NCBI RefSeq assembly: GCF_016906535.1 | Contig: NC_057371.1 | Location: 2,046,001 to 2,110,000, forward strand | Direction of reading: 5' to 3' | Length of the DNA: 64,000 bases | DNA from: Rhizoctonia solani | Lineage: Eukaryota; Basidiomycota; Agaricomycetes; Cantharellales; Ceratobasidiaceae | Made by a program: the position numbers and the translations under genes | The notes under the pieces: model-generated | Told to the model about the DNA's origin: nothing | Seen by the model: the letters and a program-made list of their open reading frames with translations, nothing else | Database searches by the model: none | In this document: positions 61,333-64,000 of the stretch, in pieces | How positions within the stretch are numbered: position 1 is the first letter of the stretch | Layout: every line of letters begins with the position of its first letter

Positions 61333-64000
61333 CCCGCAATGTCGAGGTCAAGCAACGAAGCAAATGTATCACGTGACACTAGTCGTGCACGTGATGTGTT
61401 AGCCTTTATATCATCTATGCAATTGCAAGCTTTCCTTGGCGGACAAGCGAGCGACGCACCTTCCACTTACTTGCGCTGGACCGTCGACAAGGACGATCGC
61501 TCATTCGTCAGTGGTGGTAGACTTTCTAAGGTCAATGTACGTAGTAACAGAGTCAACTCACCGCGTGGTCGTCAGTCATACGTCATCCCCCAACTCGCAT
61601 TTTTCTTTTTCCCCAGCTTGTGCCGCTTCCCACAAATTCTGATCCGGGATAAAGGAGGCAAAGCGCGCAACGCAGGCGCAAGACCTCTCTATTCGCATAA
61701 ACCCACGTCATCCTCGCATTCACTCTTCGCAAGTAACCAAATTGGCTTTAGCTCGCAACCTATCCCGCTGCAAAATTTATCCGGACCGCCTCGGACAAAT
61801 AACCGTTGAATGTTTACACATGAGATTTTCCCTCCAGGAGCACGAGGGTCTGCATGCACATAAGTTACGAATTCGACAATAAAAACTAATATTTCTAAAT
61901 TCGGTGGTGACACAAATGTAATTAATTGGATCGCTGTGCCTTCCAGTTTGAATGTCGATTGTCGGGGTATGAAACCTGTCGTTTACTCGAACCAAATAAT
62001 CCCAATCAAACTCGGCGGGCGCATGGTTATATGCCCCTTTTCAATTTTCGCCAACCATAGACGTCTGTATATATGAATATGAACATGCGCATTCGGTCAA
62101 ACACGCCTATATAGAGCGTCGACCATTAGTCTCGGCATATGTTTAACGATTTCCGATCGCGTATCTCGACATACTCATTCGTCGCATCGAGGCTAAACAG
62201 CAGACAGGGGCACTGCGCATTCAAGATAGACTCACAACAACGAACCGACCGCAGTACGATCGTTAAAAATTATTTCGCTTAATACGGAGGTCCTGGCTCA
62301 GCCCAATCGCATCTATGGTGATCTTTCTTAATTTTCAGTCGGAACTGAAACGCGGGCCATAGGGGTCATAATGCTCAAGAGAACATCCTTATTGTTGCTT
62401 ACAATCCAAAGCTATGGGAGGTTAGGCTAGGCATAGTTGAGACCGTTGACCAGCGCGTACAGTAGCATCAGTCTTTCTTAGTAAATAAGCAGAGTGGATC
62501 TGGTTCATTAACCCTATGGAGTTTTGGAAAATTAATTGCCGCGACCAGTAAAATTTGTTTAAGATAAAATAGATCCACCTATTCGGTTCACTTGTACGAC
62601 GGGCAGCTGAATGCCATATAAGTGCGACAATGTTAATTATGGCTTAATAAAAACTGTACGCAACAACAAATTCTAAGACCTACTTGGATAGCTCCACCCT
62701 TACCTAACGTACGCATTAAATGTGGCACTGTAGCGTGTTGAACATCCATTGAAAATCTGCCACACCTCTTGTGGTTCTATCCTGTTAGTATTGATCCGCA
62801 TTTCAACCCGAGCATTTACGCACCATCTGATCAAAGCACCACGTCGCGATCCGAATTGCTTATAGACACGCGCCAGATGATATAGCATTCTTCGCAAATC
62901 ACAAGAATGCTAGAAGAGGGTATTGATCCCCAAGCTGAGGGCTGTAAAGACTGACTCATATATATAGGGTCCAGTTAGCTGACAAGGGTGCCATGGCTTG
63001 AATCTCGCTTTCTACACGCCGCCTCGTTGTGGGGCCTTTTAGGCTAGAATAAGCCTCGTGCTGTTGATCGACAACTATTGGTTGTCACTCGCTGACATTG
63101 TCAAATACAAGTTTAATAGATTTATGTCTCAAACTCGGGTGTGGAAGCATCACCGTGACAGCTGACATCGCATACATCTTGTCTTGTTGCCTTTTTGTTA
63201 CAAATCCGGAACTCGAGACTTGATTAGATCCCCAAATTGCGGCGCCGCATACGGTGCGAAGCAGGCAAGTCTCGAGGCGGAGGAGGTGCGGCTGAACCTC
63301 GTGATTAACACGAACAGATATTGAGATTCAGAATGCGCAGAGCAACTCGAGTCTAGACCGGTACCATAACACAAGTTCCTAGGCCTATTACAAAACTTCC
63401 GAACACCATGCTCACGATTTTTTTTTACTTCGAGGTTGAAATTCGAAGCTCCTAGCCCCCGATTCCAAAGAAAACCCAGAGCCCAGCCAAATTATAGTTA
63501 TAGGGGGTGGTGGTTCGCGCGATTATTGAATAATAATGGGGTCATGTAAAGCCCACACTCCCGCTCTTTTTCTTTCTCGCTTCAGCGAAGTCTTGGGCTT
63601 TGTGGAAGCGCAATATCCAAAGGCAAGCAAACGGTGCCCCGCTTTCACAAGCCCTTGGTTACGAAATATGGCACCATTTGGGAGTTACCAGCGGCCCCCT
63701 AGCTTACTCCATGATCTAAAACCTGGGTGCATTCGGGTCTTGGGGCTCCATGCTTCGTAATGGTGGGGCCAGCAGTGAAACAGGCTGCCAGATGATGTTA
63801 TTCCCATCTACTACGCTTGCATGAATTCGTGACTCGATCGTTTGTAACTAAACAATAGAAGCATTTCGAGCCTATGCACAATAAAAATATCCTACGAAAC
63901 GTGGTGCATTTTAAGCGACAGAGTTGGTGTACTACTCCAAAATGCTGGCCACATACAAAAGTCGGAGTATATGCACCCAAGGGTTCTACCTTGTGGATCT
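61333..64000. other. Gene-poor right end of the window
   Basis: About 2.7 kb upstream of the RhoGEF gene. The first 500 bases hold its promoter; the antisense frame 61144-61809 overlaps the RhoGEF first exon and is a shadow. The remainder is AT-rich with stops in every frame and frames of at most about 75 codons. I identified no exon, RNA gene or mobile element, although a gene starting outside the window cannot be excluded. Confidence 0.45.

Noticed and set aside
61144..61809. 221-codon plus-strand open frame
   Set aside because: It lies antisense over the first exon of the RhoGEF and its promoter. Composition is what a Pro/Tyr-rich exon gives when read backwards, and no domain is visible.

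Overview
This is a nuclear segment of a filamentous fungus, most probably an agaricomycete basidiomycete. A Rhizoctonia/Ceratobasidium-like genome is my best guess, with low-to-moderate confidence because it rests on gene content and style only. The evidence is densely packed genes broken by many 40-60 nt GT-AG introns, fungal-specific families (HAM1-like, CFEM, Rom2-type RhoGEF with CNH domain, chitin deacetylase), and no prokaryotic features.

Layout from left to right: the 3' end of ribosomal protein S4 (RPS4, +); a complete TEL1/ATM-type kinase (-); a PSO2/SNM1 interstrand-crosslink nuclease gene (-) whose frame is broken many times; a SAM-dependent methyltransferase (+); a HAM1-like hyphal protein (-); a single-pass membrane protein with a long Ser/Pro-rich tail (-); a complete TOR kinase (+, about 9.9 kb); a small secreted CFEM protein (-); a PIF1 helicase (-); a GPI-type chitin deacetylase (-); a secreted Cys/Trp-rich six-module protein (-); a carnitine acetyltransferase with both mitochondrial and peroxisomal signals (-); a secreted prenylcysteine-oxidase-like flavoprotein (+); a secreted GH43 glycosidase (+); a 5'-truncated PH-CNH copy of a RhoGEF (-); and the full-length DEP-DH-PH-CNH RhoGEF (ROM2-like, -). 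The last 2.7 kb shows no gene I can support.

Functional themes: genome maintenance (TEL1, PSO2, PIF1), growth and cell-wall signalling (TOR, ROM2-like GEF and its truncated neighbour, chitin deacetylase, HAM1-like), central metabolism (CAT2) and secreted proteins (CFEM, GH43, Cys-rich protein). Two giant PIKK-family kinases, TEL1 and TOR, lie about 15 kb apart and point away from each other. I see no operon-like or biosynthetic cluster logic, and co-location is probably incidental.

A window-wide caveat: about twenty conserved reading frames need one extra base to stay in frame, often inside a short homopolymer. Nearly all are apparent deletions and I found no clear insertion. This looks more like an under-polished assembly than mass pseudogenisation, so gene models here should not be called pseudogenes without re-sequencing. 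I did not find a convincing undescribed system. The best candidates for novelty are the six-module Cys/Trp secreted protein and the truncated tandem RhoGEF.
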